Shown: positions 8,932 through 17,999, counted from the stretch's first letter. The stretch is 52,297 nucleotides of DNA from Comamonas sp. lk (GCA_945865425.1 CAMBFN010000002.1:1-52297); one strand, 5' to 3'. A program made the numbers and translations. The notes: generated by a model not told the origin, from the letters alone.

Positions 8932-10287
8932 TCAAGCCAACACAGACAAAGCCCAGCCCGCCAGCGCACAGGCTGCAAGTACCTGCACTACTGGCCGCTT
9001 AAAGCGGATCAGCGCCAGCGCGGCTGCGGCAGCGATGACAGCGGATGCCACATCAAAGCGCCCGTCCACCCCTTGCGGCCAAAACACATGCTGACCAAAG
9101 AACAGCGCCAGGCTGACGATGACGCCGACCACGGCGGCGGTAATCGCGGTCAGCGGCGCGCTTAAACGTAAATCCTGGTGCGTCGATTCGATGAAGGGCC
9201 CGCCTGCCAGAATGAACACAAACGAGGGCAAAAAAGTAAACCAGGTCACCACCGTGGCGGCCAGGGCACCGGCTAAAAACAGATGGTCCGGGCCTAGCAG
9301 TGCTTGGGTGTGTCCGCCCACATAGCCTACAAAAGCCACCACCATGATCAGCGGCCCCGGCGTGGTCTCGCCCAGCGCCAAGCCATCGATCATTTGCGCC
9401 GCCGTCACCCAGCCGAACTGCTCCACGCCGCCCTGGTACACATAGGGCAGCACCGCATAGGCGCCGCCAAAAGTCAGTAGCGCCGCCTTGGTGAAAAACC
9501 AGGCCATTTGCGTCAGCGTGTGTTCCCAGCCTTGCGTCAGCAACAGCAGCGCCATGGGCACTAGCCACAGCAGTAGCCCGATGGTCAGCACTTTCACCAA
9601 ACCGGACAGCGAAAAACGAGCATGCGCGGGCGTAGGCGTATCGTCGTCAATCAAGGCCGGTGCGTGCGGCCCGGCCTTGGCTGCATGGCCGGTGCCAGCT
9701 CGAAACACTTGCGGCGCAAAGCGCCCGCCGATGGCGCCGATCAGCCCCGCACCCAGCACGATGGCCGGGAAGGGCGCTTGCAACAAATACAGCGCAAACC
9801 AGGACAGGGCCGCCAGCGCCCACAACAAACGGTGGCGCAGCGTGCGCGTGCCGATGCGCCAGGCCGCTTGCAGCACGATGGCCGTCACGGCTGGCTTGAT
9901 ACCGGCAAACAGCCCCGCCACCAACGCGGTGCTGCCAAACATCAAATAGACCCACGACAGTCCGATGAGTATGAACAGCGAAGGCAGCACAAACAACACC
10001 CCCGCCACGATGCCACCCCAAGTGCGGTGCATCAGCCAGCCCAAGTAGGTGGCCAATTGCTGCGCTTCCGGTCCGGGCAGCAGCATGCAGTAATTGAGCG
10101 CATGCAAAAACCGCGCATCCGAAATCCAACGCCGTCGTTCCACCAACTCTTCGTGCAACAGCGCAATCTGCCCGGCCGGCCCGCCAAAGCTGATAAAGCC
10201 GACCTTCAGCCAAAACGGCCAGGCCCGGCGCAGGCTGATGGGGGCTGGGGCGGTGGGGGGAGAGTTGTGGGCCGCTGGTGCGTTCAT
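8932..10287 (-). CDS. chrA: Chromate ion transporter ChrA
   Basis: This 451-residue CHR-family membrane protein should export chromate. It is the long two-domain form, with two homologous halves: the first starts with KVGFISFGGPAGQIALLHEELVERR, the second with AALLTFGGAYAVLPYVYQ. Both carry the FGG(x)xxxxP signature. LPGPEAQQLATYLGW in the first half and TPGPLIMVVAFVGY in the second are also typical. ATG 10287 is preceded by AGGAAA. The gene is inserted on the opposite strand between imuB and dnaE2 and shares its upstream region, including a LexA box, with dnaE2. No ChrB regulator is adjacent. Confidence 0.92.
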   Translation of the reverse strand: MNAPAAHNSPPTAPAPISLRRAWPFWLKVGFISFGGPAGQIALLHEELVERRRWISDARFLHALNYCMLLPGPEAQQLATYLGWLMHRTWGGIVAGVLFVLPSLFILIGLSWVYLMFGSTALVAGLFAGIKPAVTAIVLQAAWRIGTRTLRHRLLWALAALSWFALYLLQAPFPAIVLGAGLIGAIGGRFAPQVFRAGTGHAAKAGPHAPALIDDDTPTPAHARFSLSGLVKVLTIGLLLWLVPMALLLLTQGWEHTLTQMAWFFTKAALLTFGGAYAVLPYVYQGGVEQFGWVTAAQMIDGLALGETTPGPLIMVVAFVGYVGGHTQALLGPDHLFLAGALAATVVTWFTFLPSFVFILAGGPFIESTHQDLRLSAPLTAITAAVVGVIVSLALFFGQHVFWPQGVDGRFDVASAVIAAAAALALIRFKRPVVQVLAACALAGWALSVLA

Positions 10288-10350
10288 GGTGTTTCCTGAC
10301 TTACAGCGCCGGATCCTAGGGCCGTCGCCCGTATTGAAGCGGCCTGTTTA

Positions 10351-10370
10351 TACTGTATTTTTATACAGTA
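10351..10370. promoter_or_regulatory. LexA (SOS) box of dnaE2
   Basis: The palindrome TACTGTATTTTTATACAGTA again contains CTGT-N8-ACAG. It lies 17 bases before the dnaE2 GTG and 63 bases upstream of the divergent chrA ATG. It is nearly identical to the box at 6571-6590. Confidence 0.95.
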
Positions 10371-10387
10371 TTTAAAACGAAGCTTCC

Positions 10388-13300
10388 GTGCCCGCCGCCC
10401 CGTCACCTGCCTATGCCGAGCTGTACGCCATGAGCGCGTTCAGTTTTCAGCATGGCGCGTCTTTGCCCCAGGAGTTGGTGGCCAGGGCCAAGGCTTTGGG
10501 CTATGCGGCCTTGGCGCTGACGGACGAATGCTCTGTGGCTGGCGTGGTGCGCGCGCACGAGGCGGCGCGCGCGGCGGGCCTGCAGTTGCTGCCGGGCGCC
10601 GAGTTTGGTGTGCGCGCATCAGTTGCGCCTGCGCAGGAGGTGCTGTTTCGCTTCGTCGCCTTGCCGCACGATTTGCAAGCTTGGGGCAATCTGTGCGAGT
10701 TCATTAGCAGCGCGCGTCGCGCCGCGCCCAAGGGGCAGTACGCGCTGCATTGGCAGCCAGCGCAAGGCGGCTGGGCGGCCTGGCCGAGCTTGGCGGGCAA
10801 TGAGATTATTTTGCTTTTGCCGCCTACTTTGCCTATGGAAAAAGCCTGTGCGATTGCAGCGGCTGCGCGCGCGCACTATGGCGCGCAAGTGTGGCTAGGC
10901 GCGACGCGCAGCCTGGGTGCGCAGGACGCGCTGCACACTTTGCGCTTGCGCCAGATCGCACACCTAAGTGGCCTGCCGCTGGTGGCCGTGGGCGCGGTGC
11001 AAATGCATGTGCGTTCGCGTAAGCCTTTGCACGATGTGATCACCGCCGTGCGCTTGCGGCTGCCGGTGGCGCAGTGCGGGCGCGGCTTGCAGGCCAACGC
11101 CGAGCGGCATTTGCGCAGCCGTGCGCGTTTGGCAAGTTTGTTTGATGCAGAGCATTTAGCGAACACTTTAGAAATTGCCAGCCGCTGTCATTTTTCCTTG
11201 GACAGCTTGCGTTATCACTACCCACTGGAGGCGGTGTTACCGGGCCAAACGCCGGCGCAAACGTTACGCCATTACACCGAAGAGGGCGCGTGCGTACGCT
11301 ACCCCGCAGGCATGCCCGAGAACGTACGCGCCCAGGTGGAGCATGAGTTGGCGCTGATTGCCGAACTGAAGTACGAGATGTATTTCCTCACGGTGCACGA
11401 CATCGTGCGCTTTGCGCGCAGCCGGGGCATCTTGTGCCAGGGGCGCGGCTCGGCGGCTAATTCGGCGGTCTGCTACTGCCTGGGTGTGACCGAGGTGGAC
11501 CCTTCGCGCATGAGTGTGCTGTTTGAGCGCTTTATCTCCCGCGAGCGCGACGAGCCGCCCGATATTGATGTGGACTTTGAACACCAGCGGCGCGAAGAAG
11601 TCATCCAATACATCTACGCCAAATATGGCCGCGAGCGCGCTGCGATTACCGCGGTAGTTACCCGCTACCGCCCGCGCAGCGCGCTGCGCGATGTAGGGCG
11701 CGCGCTGCAAATTCCTGAAGCCCTAATTAACGCGCTGGCCAAAGAGCATCCCGGCATGTACGGCCGCACCGTGCTGGCCGAGCGCTTACAAAGTGCGATG
11801 GAACGTGTAAGCGCGGCACCAGCCGAAGCAAGTGACATCGCCATCCCACCACCCCGCCGCCTACAACTGTGGCTTGATCTGGCTACGCAACTACAAGGCT
11901 TCCCGCGCCACCTCAGCCAACACGTGGGTGGCTTCGTGCTGACGCAAGGCCCGCTCACCCGCATCGTGCCAGTGGAAAACGCCGCCATGCCTGAGCGCAG
12001 CATCATCCAGTGGGATAAAGATGACCTCGATACGGTGGGCTTGCTCAAAGTCGATGTGCTGGCTCTGGGCATGCTTAGCGCTATCCACCGCTGCCTGGAC
12101 TTAATAGGCCAATGGCGCGGCAAACCGCTGCGCCTGCAAGACATCCCGGCCGAAGACCCGGCGACCTACGACATGATTTGCCAGGCCGATACGGTAGGCG
12201 TGTTCCAGATCGAGAGTCGCGCGCAAATGAGCATGCTGCCGCGCCTCAAACCCCGTTGCTTTTACGACTTGGTGGTGCAAGTGGCCATCGTGCGACCCGG
12301 CCCCATTCAGGGCGGCATGGTGCATCCCTACCTCAAAGCACGCGCCAACCCGCAAGCTGTGCAATACGCCAGCGTGGCTTTGCAAGAAGTGCTCAAGCGC
12401 ACTTTGGGCGTGCCGATTTTTCAGGAACAGGTGATGCAAATCGCCATGGCAGCGGCCAACTTTAGTGGCGGCGAAGCCGATAGCCTGCGCCGTTCCATGG
12501 CCGCCTGGAAACGCCAGGGCGGGGTACAGCATTTTTACGAGCGCCTGGTCGGCGCCATGGTCGCCAACGGTTACACCCAAGACTATGCCGATGCCTTGTT
12601 CAAACAAATCGAGGGCTTTGGCGAATACGGCTTTCCCGAAAGCCATGCCGCCAGTTTTGCGCTGCTGGTTTATGTGAGCTGCTGGCTCAAATGCCACGAA
12701 CCTGCCTGTTTCCTGGCCGCCATGCTCAACAGCCAACCGCTGGGCTTTTACAGCCCCAGCCAATTGGTACAAGACGCCCGCCGCCATGCCCTCGAAGTGC
12801 TGCCCGTAGACGTGAGCTACAGCGACTGGGATTGCTCTCTCGAAAAATTGGAAAAATTGGGGTCAGAACCCAATTTCACTGCGCCTCATGGAGCGGAGCC
12901 GCGCCCGCTGGCTTGGTCGCTGAAAGGAAATGAGAAATTGGGGTCAGAACCTAATTTACAAGCGGCCATCCGCCTGGGTTTGCGCATGGTGGCGGGCTTG
13001 CATGAGCGTGTGGCTTTGCGTATCAGTGCGGCTCGCAGACAGGGGGCTTTTGCCAGTACTGAGGACTTGGCTTTGCGCTGCGGGCTGGACGCGGGCGACC
13101 TCAAAGCCTTAGCCAGCGCCGATGCTTTGTTATCGCTCAGCGGCCACCGCCGCCAGCAGGTATGGGATGCGTCTGCGCTGCACCGTGCGCCCGCGCTCTT
13201 GCAAGGCGCGCCGGTGTATGAAAAGCCGCTGGTCTTAGTCGCAGCGCATGAAGCGCAGGAAGTAATGTTTGACTATGCGGCTACTGGCCTTACTTTGCGC

Positions 13301-13678
13301 AGCCATCCGCTGCAGTTTTTGCGCGCGCGCCTTGCAGCTAAAAACCTGCTGAGTGCCGCGCAGTTGCGCGACTTGCCGCATGGCCGTTTGGTGCGCGCCT
13401 GCGGCATCGTCACCATGCGCCAGCAACCGCAAACCGCCAAAGGTGTGGTCTTTGTGACCTTGGAAGACGAGACCGGCTGCATCAACGTCATCGTCTGGAA
13501 AAGCCTGAAAGAAAAACAGCGCACTGAGCTATTGCGGGCACGTCTGTTGGCAGTCTATGGCATCTGGCAGCGCGACGAAGACAGCGGCGGCCAGGTGCGC
13601 CACTTGATAGCCAAGCGCCTGGTGGATTTGACGGATTGGTTGGGTGATTTATCCGCAGGCAGCCGGGATTTCCGCTGA
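10388..13678 (+). CDS. dnaE2: Error-prone DNA polymerase III alpha subunit DnaE2
   Basis: This 1096-residue C-family polymerase carries out lesion bypass together with ImuA and ImuB. Domains in order: PHP domain (residues 1 to about 210, AYAELYAMSAFSFQHGAS, LPGAEFG), polymerase palm with the catalytic PDIDVDFEHQRREEV at about 390, fingers with GVFQIESRAQM and VRPGPIQGGMVHPYL, a helix-hairpin-helix region and a C-terminal OB fold (about 980-1050). The extended beta-clamp/tau tail of DnaE1 is absent, as expected. GTG 10388 places the PHP domain at the correct distance. Oddity: about 35-40 residues around 818-860 contain EKLGSEPNF and EKLGSEPNL, encoded by two copies of a palindromic repeat inserted in frame (12854-12957). 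The reading frame is otherwise intact, so the enzyme is probably functional. Confidence 0.95.
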   Translation: MPAAPSPAYAELYAMSAFSFQHGASLPQELVARAKALGYAALALTDECSVAGVVRAHEAARAAGLQLLPGAEFGVRASVAPAQEVLFRFVALPHDLQAWGNLCEFISSARRAAPKGQYALHWQPAQGGWAAWPSLAGNEIILLLPPTLPMEKACAIAAAARAHYGAQVWLGATRSLGAQDALHTLRLRQIAHLSGLPLVAVGAVQMHVRSRKPLHDVITAVRLRLPVAQCGRGLQANAERHLRSRARLASLFDAEHLANTLEIASRCHFSLDSLRYHYPLEAVLPGQTPAQTLRHYTEEGACVRYPAGMPENVRAQVEHELALIAELKYEMYFLTVHDIVRFARSRGILCQGRGSAANSAVCYCLGVTEVDPSRMSVLFERFISRERDEPPDIDVDFEHQRREEVIQYIYAKYGRERAAITAVVTRYRPRSALRDVGRALQIPEALINALAKEHPGMYGRTVLAERLQSAMERVSAAPAEASDIAIPPPRRLQLWLDLATQLQGFPRHLSQHVGGFVLTQGPLTRIVPVENAAMPERSIIQWDKDDLDTVGLLKVDVLALGMLSAIHRCLDLIGQWRGKPLRLQDIPAEDPATYDMICQADTVGVFQIESRAQMSMLPRLKPRCFYDLVVQVAIVRPGPIQGGMVHPYLKARANPQAVQYASVALQEVLKRTLGVPIFQEQVMQIAMAAANFSGGEADSLRRSMAAWKRQGGVQHFYERLVGAMVANGYTQDYADALFKQIEGFGEYGFPESHAASFALLVYVSCWLKCHEPACFLAAMLNSQPLGFYSPSQLVQDARRHALEVLPVDVSYSDWDCSLEKLEKLGSEPNFTAPHGAEPRPLAWSLKGNEKLGSEPNLQAAIRLGLRMVAGLHERVALRISAARRQGAFASTEDLALRCGLDAGDLKALASADALLSLSGHRRQQVWDASALHRAPALLQGAPVYEKPLVLVAAHEAQEVMFDYAATGLTLRSHPLQFLRARLAAKNLLSAAQLRDLPHGRLVRACGIVTMRQQPQTAKGVVFVTLEDETGCINVIVWKSLKEKQRTELLRARLLAVYGIWQRDEDSGGQVRHLIAKRLVDLTDWLGDLSAGSRDFR
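12854..12957 (+). repeat. Two in-frame palindromic repeat copies inside dnaE2
   Basis: Copy 1 (12854-12876) has arms AAATTGGG and CCCAATTT around GTCAGAA. Copy 2 (12935-12957) is identical except for one base in the right arm (CCTAATTT). The copies start 81 bases apart, exactly 27 codons, and both encode KLGSEPN. A tandem duplication GAAAAATTG sits at 12842-12859. The repeat resembles the 'TTGGGGTCAGA' type short palindromes that are dispersed in many beta- and gammaproteobacterial genomes. Confidence 0.85.
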
Positions 13679-13742
13679 TAGTCTTGCCGCCGCATACTCG
13701 CTGTAAGGCCTTGCTTAGAATCCTTTGAAACAAGGAGACAGC

Positions 13743-14906
13743 ATGAAAAAGTTCTTTTACGCGCTGGCACTGCTACTGGCCTTGCCGGTGGCAGCGATTC
13801 AGTTCAGCGGCCATAGCTATTTTTGGAAAGCCCTGGCCAGCACCTATTTCCAGGGGCATAGCACGGCGCATATAGACGATGCCCATAACTTTGCCCAGCG
13901 CACGATCGCGGCGGGCACCGCCCAGCCATGGCCCAAGGACGCACGCTACAACCAAAAAACCTTGGACCCGGCCATGGCAAGCTATTTGCAACAGCACGGC
14001 AGCGCAGCGTTTTTGGTGGCGCAAAAAGGCGCTCTGGTGCACGAGCAGTATTTCGGCACTTATTCCGCCCAAAGCCGCACCAACTCGTTTTCCATGGCCA
14101 AAACCATCACCACCTTGCAGGTACAACAAGCCGCGCAGCAGGGCTTTATCAGCAGTTTTGACGCACCCTTGACCGAGCGCTTGCCCGAATACGCGCAAGA
14201 CCCGCGCGGTCAAAAGGCCACCGTGTCGCAACTCTCCAGCATGAAGTCCGGCCATGACTGGACAGAGAACTACTACCTACCGCTCAACATCACTACCGAT
14301 TTGTACTATGGCAAAAATGCCGAAAAACTGGTGCTCGGACAAGGCTTTGAGCGTGAGCCTGGCACCGAGTACGAATACAGCAGCGGCAGCACCCAGCTAT
14401 TGGGCGTTTTTCTCAAGCGCGCTTTGCAGACCAAGGAACCGGAACTGAGTATTAGCGGGCATTTGTCCCGCAGCCTGTGGGCGCCGCTAGGCATGGAAAG
14501 CGATGCGCTTTACACCCTGGACCGGCAAGGCAGTGAAGGCGGCATGGAGCGTACCTACTGCTGTATTTTTGCCACGGCGCGCGACTTTGCCAAGTTCGGC
14601 CAACTGCTGTTGCAAGACGGGCAGTGGAACGGCCAGGCCTTACTGGATAAGGCGTTTGTGGAGCGCATCCGCAAGCCCGATTTACAACCCTATTACGGGC
14701 ATTCGCTGTGGATGGACTGGACGTATAAACACCCGTTTTATTTTTTACAGGGTCACCAAGGCCAGTACGTCATCGTGGTGCCTTCGCTAGAACTCGTAGT
14801 GGTGCGCACCGGTCAGACGCGCGACAAAAAAACCAAAGGCCCCAATGGCATCACGCCGGCTGAGGTGTATCGATTTGTCGATCAGGCGGTGGCGATGGTG
14901 CAGTAA
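13743..14906 (+). CDS. Serine hydrolase, beta-lactamase class C / NylB family
   Basis: This is a 387-residue penicillin-binding-protein-like hydrolase. The catalytic SxxK is Ser117-Met-Ala-Lys120 (SFSMAKTIT), the second motif is Tyr212-Ser-Ser, and the third, near the C-terminus, is probably the GHQGQY segment replacing KTG, as in many esterase/6-aminohexanoate-dimer-hydrolase-like members. The N-terminus has a hydrophobic segment (KKFFYALALLLALPVAAIQF), so it is exported or anchored in the inner membrane. ATG 13743 follows AAGGAG at a good distance. It stands alone, convergent with the aminopeptidase P gene. The substrate cannot be assigned; a true beta-lactamase is less likely than an esterase or amidase. 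Confidence 0.85.
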   Translation: MKKFFYALALLLALPVAAIQFSGHSYFWKALASTYFQGHSTAHIDDAHNFAQRTIAAGTAQPWPKDARYNQKTLDPAMASYLQQHGSAAFLVAQKGALVHEQYFGTYSAQSRTNSFSMAKTITTLQVQQAAQQGFISSFDAPLTERLPEYAQDPRGQKATVSQLSSMKSGHDWTENYYLPLNITTDLYYGKNAEKLVLGQGFEREPGTEYEYSSGSTQLLGVFLKRALQTKEPELSISGHLSRSLWAPLGMESDALYTLDRQGSEGGMERTYCCIFATARDFAKFGQLLLQDGQWNGQALLDKAFVERIRKPDLQPYYGHSLWMDWTYKHPFYFLQGHQGQYVIVVPSLELVVVRTGQTRDKKTKGPNGITPAEVYRFVDQAVAMVQ

Positions 14907-14938
14907 GCCAATGCTATGCGCAGCAGGTGAGCGTTGGC
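14907..14938. terminator. Hairpin between convergent genes
   Basis: GCCAATGCT (14907-14915) and AGCGTTGGC (14930-14938) can pair at eight of nine positions, immediately after the hydrolase stop and before the convergent aminopeptidase stop. No T tract follows on either strand, so terminator function is only plausible. Confidence 0.35.
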
Positions 14939-14951
14939 ACAGTGACCCGAA

Positions 14952-16733
14952 TTACAAAGCCACGCAAGCCTCCTGCAAAAAGCGCAGGTCTTGACCCTGC
15001 AAATGCGGGCTCAGGCGCTCCAGCACGGTGGCATGGTAGTTGTTCAGGTAAGCAGTCTCTTCCGTGCCTAGCAAGTCTTTGCGCACCACGCGCGTGTCTA
15101 TGGGGCAGAGGGTGAGCGCTTCGAAGCGGTAAAACTTGCCGTGCTCGGTGGCGGCGTGGTCTTCGCACAATAAGATGTTTTCTATGCGTATGCCATAGCG
15201 GCCGGGCAGGTACACGCCAGGCTCATTAGTGACCACCATGCCGGGCAGGATGGCTTGGTCGATCATGCCGGGGCTGATGCTGTGTGGGCCTTCGTGCACA
15301 TTGTTGAAATAGCCCACGCCATGGCCGGTGCCGCAGGCGTAGTTCACGCCCTCGTTCCACAGCGCCTGGCGCGCCAGCACATCCAGTTGCAGGCCGCGCG
15401 TGCCCTGTAGAAAAATAGCGGCAGACAAGCGCAGCATGCCTTTGAGCACCAAGGTGAAATGCCGCGCCTGGTCTTCGCTCACCGGGCCACAAACCAAGGT
15501 GCGGGTGATGTCGGTAGTGCCGTCGTCGTACTGGCCACCCGAGTCCAGCAGAAAAAATCCTTCGGGCTTGACCTGTGTGTCCACTCCGTCTTTCAAGCCG
15601 TAATGCATCATGGCTGCATTGGGGCCATAGGCCGGTATCGAGGTGAAACTCAGCCCACGAAACAAATCCAGTTTTGCGCGCTCGCCGTCGATACGGTCGG
15701 ACACGATGCGCTCTGTCAGTTGACCCTTGCCCACGTTTTCGTAAAACCACCGCAAAAAGCGCACCATCGCCACACCGTCGCGCACAAAGCAGTTTTTCCA
15801 GTGGCTGATTTCGCTGGTATTTTTCACCGCTTTGAGCAGCACCGAAGGTGCGCGCTTTTCCACGAGTGTGCAGCCTTGGGCGCGCAAGGTGGCAAAGGTG
15901 AGCGTATTGCTTTGCGCCGGGTCCACCAGCACGCTCTGTCCGCGAAGTTGGGTAAGTGCTACAAAAAAACTGTCGTAGTCTTGCAGAGCAACACCTTCCT
16001 CGGCCAGGCTGGCGCGCAAGCTAGGACTAAACCGCGCCAAGTGGGCGTACAGCACAGCCCTGTCCTCGGTCAGCACTAAGTAGGCATGAAAGTAAGGCGA
16101 GGTGGGCACATCGCTGCCGCGCAAATTGAGCAAGTAGCCGATATCGTCCAGCGCATTGAGCACATGCGCCTGCGCACCGGCTTTGTGCATTTCAGCGCGC
16201 ACTTTGGTGAGCTTTTGTGCAGCGCTCTCGCCTGCATATTCCAGCGCATGCGCAAACACCGGCTCCATGGGAAAGCCGGGTCGGTCGGTCCAGACGGCGT
16301 CGACGACATCATGCTCGGTGATGAGTTTGACGTTTTTGGATTGAAGCGTGCCTTCTATATCGGCCATGGCCTTGACCATCATGGTCGCGCCGAAAAAACC
16401 CAGGCGCGCGCCTGGCGCCAGGGTTTCGGCCAGCCACTGGTTCCAGGGCAGCACATCGGGCTTGCCCAGGTACACAATCTGTATGTCTGTGCCCGCCAAT
16501 TCCTGCTCGGCCTGCAGCCAGTAGCGCCCATCGGCCCAGATATAGACGCTATCTTTGAGCACCACCATGGTCGATACCGAGGCAGTAAAGCCCGAAATGT
16601 ATTCCCGCACTTTCCAGCGCAGCGGCATGTACTCCGAGTTATGTGGATCCGAGGAGGGCAGTACCCAGGCGTCGAGCTGGTGCTTTTCCATTTCGGCGCG
16701 CAGGGCGGACAGGCGTTGGGCAATAAGCGTCAT
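14952..16733 (-). CDS. Aminopeptidase P family protein (Xaa-Pro aminopeptidase, M24B)
   Basis: This cytosolic dimetal peptidase releases the N-terminal residue before proline. The 593 residues fit the three-domain form of the family: two creatinase-like N-terminal domains (LPSSDPHNSEYMPLRWKVREYISGF, then ADGRYWLQAE) and a C-terminal pita-bread domain. Metal ligands are visible in LLDSGGQYDDGTTDITRT (two Asp), GTGHGVGYFNNVHEGPH (His), TNEPGVYLPGRYGIRIEN (Glu, Glu). ATG 16733 gives the usual start (MTLIAQRLSALRAEM). The longer open frame up to 16856 runs into a dispersed repeat and is not coding. It is monocistronic; its upstream region is taken up by the repeat at 16781-16907. Confidence 0.93.
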   Translation of the reverse strand: MTLIAQRLSALRAEMEKHQLDAWVLPSSDPHNSEYMPLRWKVREYISGFTASVSTMVVLKDSVYIWADGRYWLQAEQELAGTDIQIVYLGKPDVLPWNQWLAETLAPGARLGFFGATMMVKAMADIEGTLQSKNVKLITEHDVVDAVWTDRPGFPMEPVFAHALEYAGESAAQKLTKVRAEMHKAGAQAHVLNALDDIGYLLNLRGSDVPTSPYFHAYLVLTEDRAVLYAHLARFSPSLRASLAEEGVALQDYDSFFVALTQLRGQSVLVDPAQSNTLTFATLRAQGCTLVEKRAPSVLLKAVKNTSEISHWKNCFVRDGVAMVRFLRWFYENVGKGQLTERIVSDRIDGERAKLDLFRGLSFTSIPAYGPNAAMMHYGLKDGVDTQVKPEGFFLLDSGGQYDDGTTDITRTLVCGPVSEDQARHFTLVLKGMLRLSAAIFLQGTRGLQLDVLARQALWNEGVNYACGTGHGVGYFNNVHEGPHSISPGMIDQAILPGMVVTNEPGVYLPGRYGIRIENILLCEDHAATEHGKFYRFEALTLCPIDTRVVRKDLLGTEETAYLNNYHATVLERLSPHLQGQDLRFLQEACVAL

Positions 16734-16780
16734 AGTGGTGGACTGTAAAAAACGTTGTGAGGTGAATGTTGGTCGCTCAG

Positions 16781-16907
16781 GGAAGGTGTACCTAAGTCCG
16801 CCATCGCGCGGAGCGAAGCGACGCGGCGATCCATCAATGCAAGCTTTGCAAGCCAATGTGGATTGCTTCGCTGCGCTCGCAATGGCGGGTTTGGACTTAT
16901 GCAGAGG
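16781..16907. repeat. MITE-like hairpin repeat, copy 1
   Basis: This element resembles the one at 47899-48055. Outer inverted ends are TAAGTCCGCC (near 16793) and GGCGGGTTTGGACTTA (ending near 16899); inner inverted arms are GGAGCGAAGCGACGCGGCGAT and the ATTGCTTCGCTGCGCTCGC segment. The whole can fold into an imperfect hairpin. It has no coding capacity and lies directly upstream of the aminopeptidase P gene, where it may contain or displace the promoter. Confidence 0.8.
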
Positions 16908-16950
16908 CTCCTTAGCTTCATAGCCTAAAAATCAAACTTTGCGGGGCAGG

Positions 16951-17982
16951 CTAAAAAACTGCATGGTCGCCGCGTTCCAGGGATGCGCCTTCGCGTACCA
17001 GTGTCGCATAACAATCCCATAGCGTGTGCGTGCCGGTGGAAGGTGTGGCACCGGCATCGTAGCGAGCCGTCTGCGCGTCCCACACCAGCATGGACTCGGT
17101 AGCGTAGTAGCGGCCTATGCGCGCGAATTCGGCTTTATCGGCCAGGGGCGCGATGATGCGGCCCAGCAGCGACAGCACGCCAATGATGGCATCCATCATG
17201 CCCACCGGCACATGGGTATAGCGCGGTGGCTTGCCCAGCAACGCGAACAATTTTTCCCCTTGTTGCAGCGGCGTGATGGCAGGCCCCGGCCCGCCAATGG
17301 GCAAGATACGGTTGTGGCAGTTGCTGTCGCCAAGGCAATGTGCAAGGTAGTCGCCTAGGTCTTCGTCGCTGATAGGTTTACACGCGGTTAACTGTCCATC
17401 GCCAAAAAGTAAAAACGGTTTGCCTTTGCGTACTCGCTCAATCTGCCCGCACAGCGATTTGAAAAACGCGGTAGGCCGTACGATGGAATAACGCATCCCC
17501 GATTGCACCAAGGCCTCTTCAAAGGCTAGCTTGGCGCGCTGAAATTCCAACAACGGCTTTTGCACACAAATCGCCGACAGCAATACAAAGTGCTGCACAC
17601 CCGCCTCTGGTGCTGCTCGGAGCGCATGCAGATGGGCCTGGTGGTCAATCGCCCAGGCGTCTTTAGGGCTGCCGGTGCGCGAGGCCAGGCAGGAAACCAG
17701 CGCATCAAAGCGCTCGCCAGCAAAGCCGTCGCGGCGTAGGGACTGCGGGTCCGTGGCGTCGCCTGTGCGCAGCAGCGCGCCGGGCAATCGCGTTGGCCAG
17801 TCCTGCAATTGCCGCTTGCCGCCTACCCCGGCGTGGGGGCGTATCAGGCAGACCACTTCGTGGCCCTGGCGCAGTAAGGCCCGCACCGTGGCTTGGCCGA
17901 TGGTCCCGGTGGCTCCGAGCACAAGTACGCGCTGCTTGGTTGGGGTGATCATGGTGCGGGGGGCCACAGGTATGGTTTGCAT
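16951..17982 (-). CDS. bciA: BciA-like 3,8-divinyl (proto)chlorophyllide 8-vinyl reductase
   Basis: This 343-residue atypical short-chain dehydrogenase (NAD(P)H-binding, Rossmann start VLVLGATGTIGQATVRAL) strongly recalls BciA/DVR, which reduces the 8-vinyl group in (bacterio)chlorophyll synthesis. Matching segments from memory of the family are VSCLASRTGSPKDAWAIDHQA, FVLLSAICVQKPLLEFQRAK, SIVRPTAFFKSLCGQIE, GKPFLLFGDGQLTACKPIS and ILPIGGPGPAITPLQQGE. The start is ATG 17982; ATG 17952 is also possible, and the frame above 17982 is shadow of the cupin gene. The cupin stop is 17 bases upstream, so the two are probably cotranscribed. No other pigment-synthesis gene is in the window. A related reductase of unknown substrate in a non-phototroph is the alternative. 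Confidence 0.8.
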   Translation of the reverse strand: MQTIPVAPRTMITPTKQRVLVLGATGTIGQATVRALLRQGHEVVCLIRPHAGVGGKRQLQDWPTRLPGALLRTGDATDPQSLRRDGFAGERFDALVSCLASRTGSPKDAWAIDHQAHLHALRAAPEAGVQHFVLLSAICVQKPLLEFQRAKLAFEEALVQSGMRYSIVRPTAFFKSLCGQIERVRKGKPFLLFGDGQLTACKPISDEDLGDYLAHCLGDSNCHNRILPIGGPGPAITPLQQGEKLFALLGKPPRYTHVPVGMMDAIIGVLSLLGRIIAPLADKAEFARIGRYYATESMLVWDAQTARYDAGATPSTGTHTLWDCYATLVREGASLERGDHAVF

Positions 17983-17999
17983 CTGGAAACGAGAGGCGC

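Noticed and set aside
16734-16856. N-terminal extension of aminopeptidase P
   Set aside because: The extension is the translation of a dispersed repeat and does not resemble the family start.
16921-16950. TAGCCT/AGGCTA stem near the end of the BciA-like gene
   Set aside because: The T tract precedes rather than follows the stem on the relevant strand, so it does not have the form of an intrinsic terminator.
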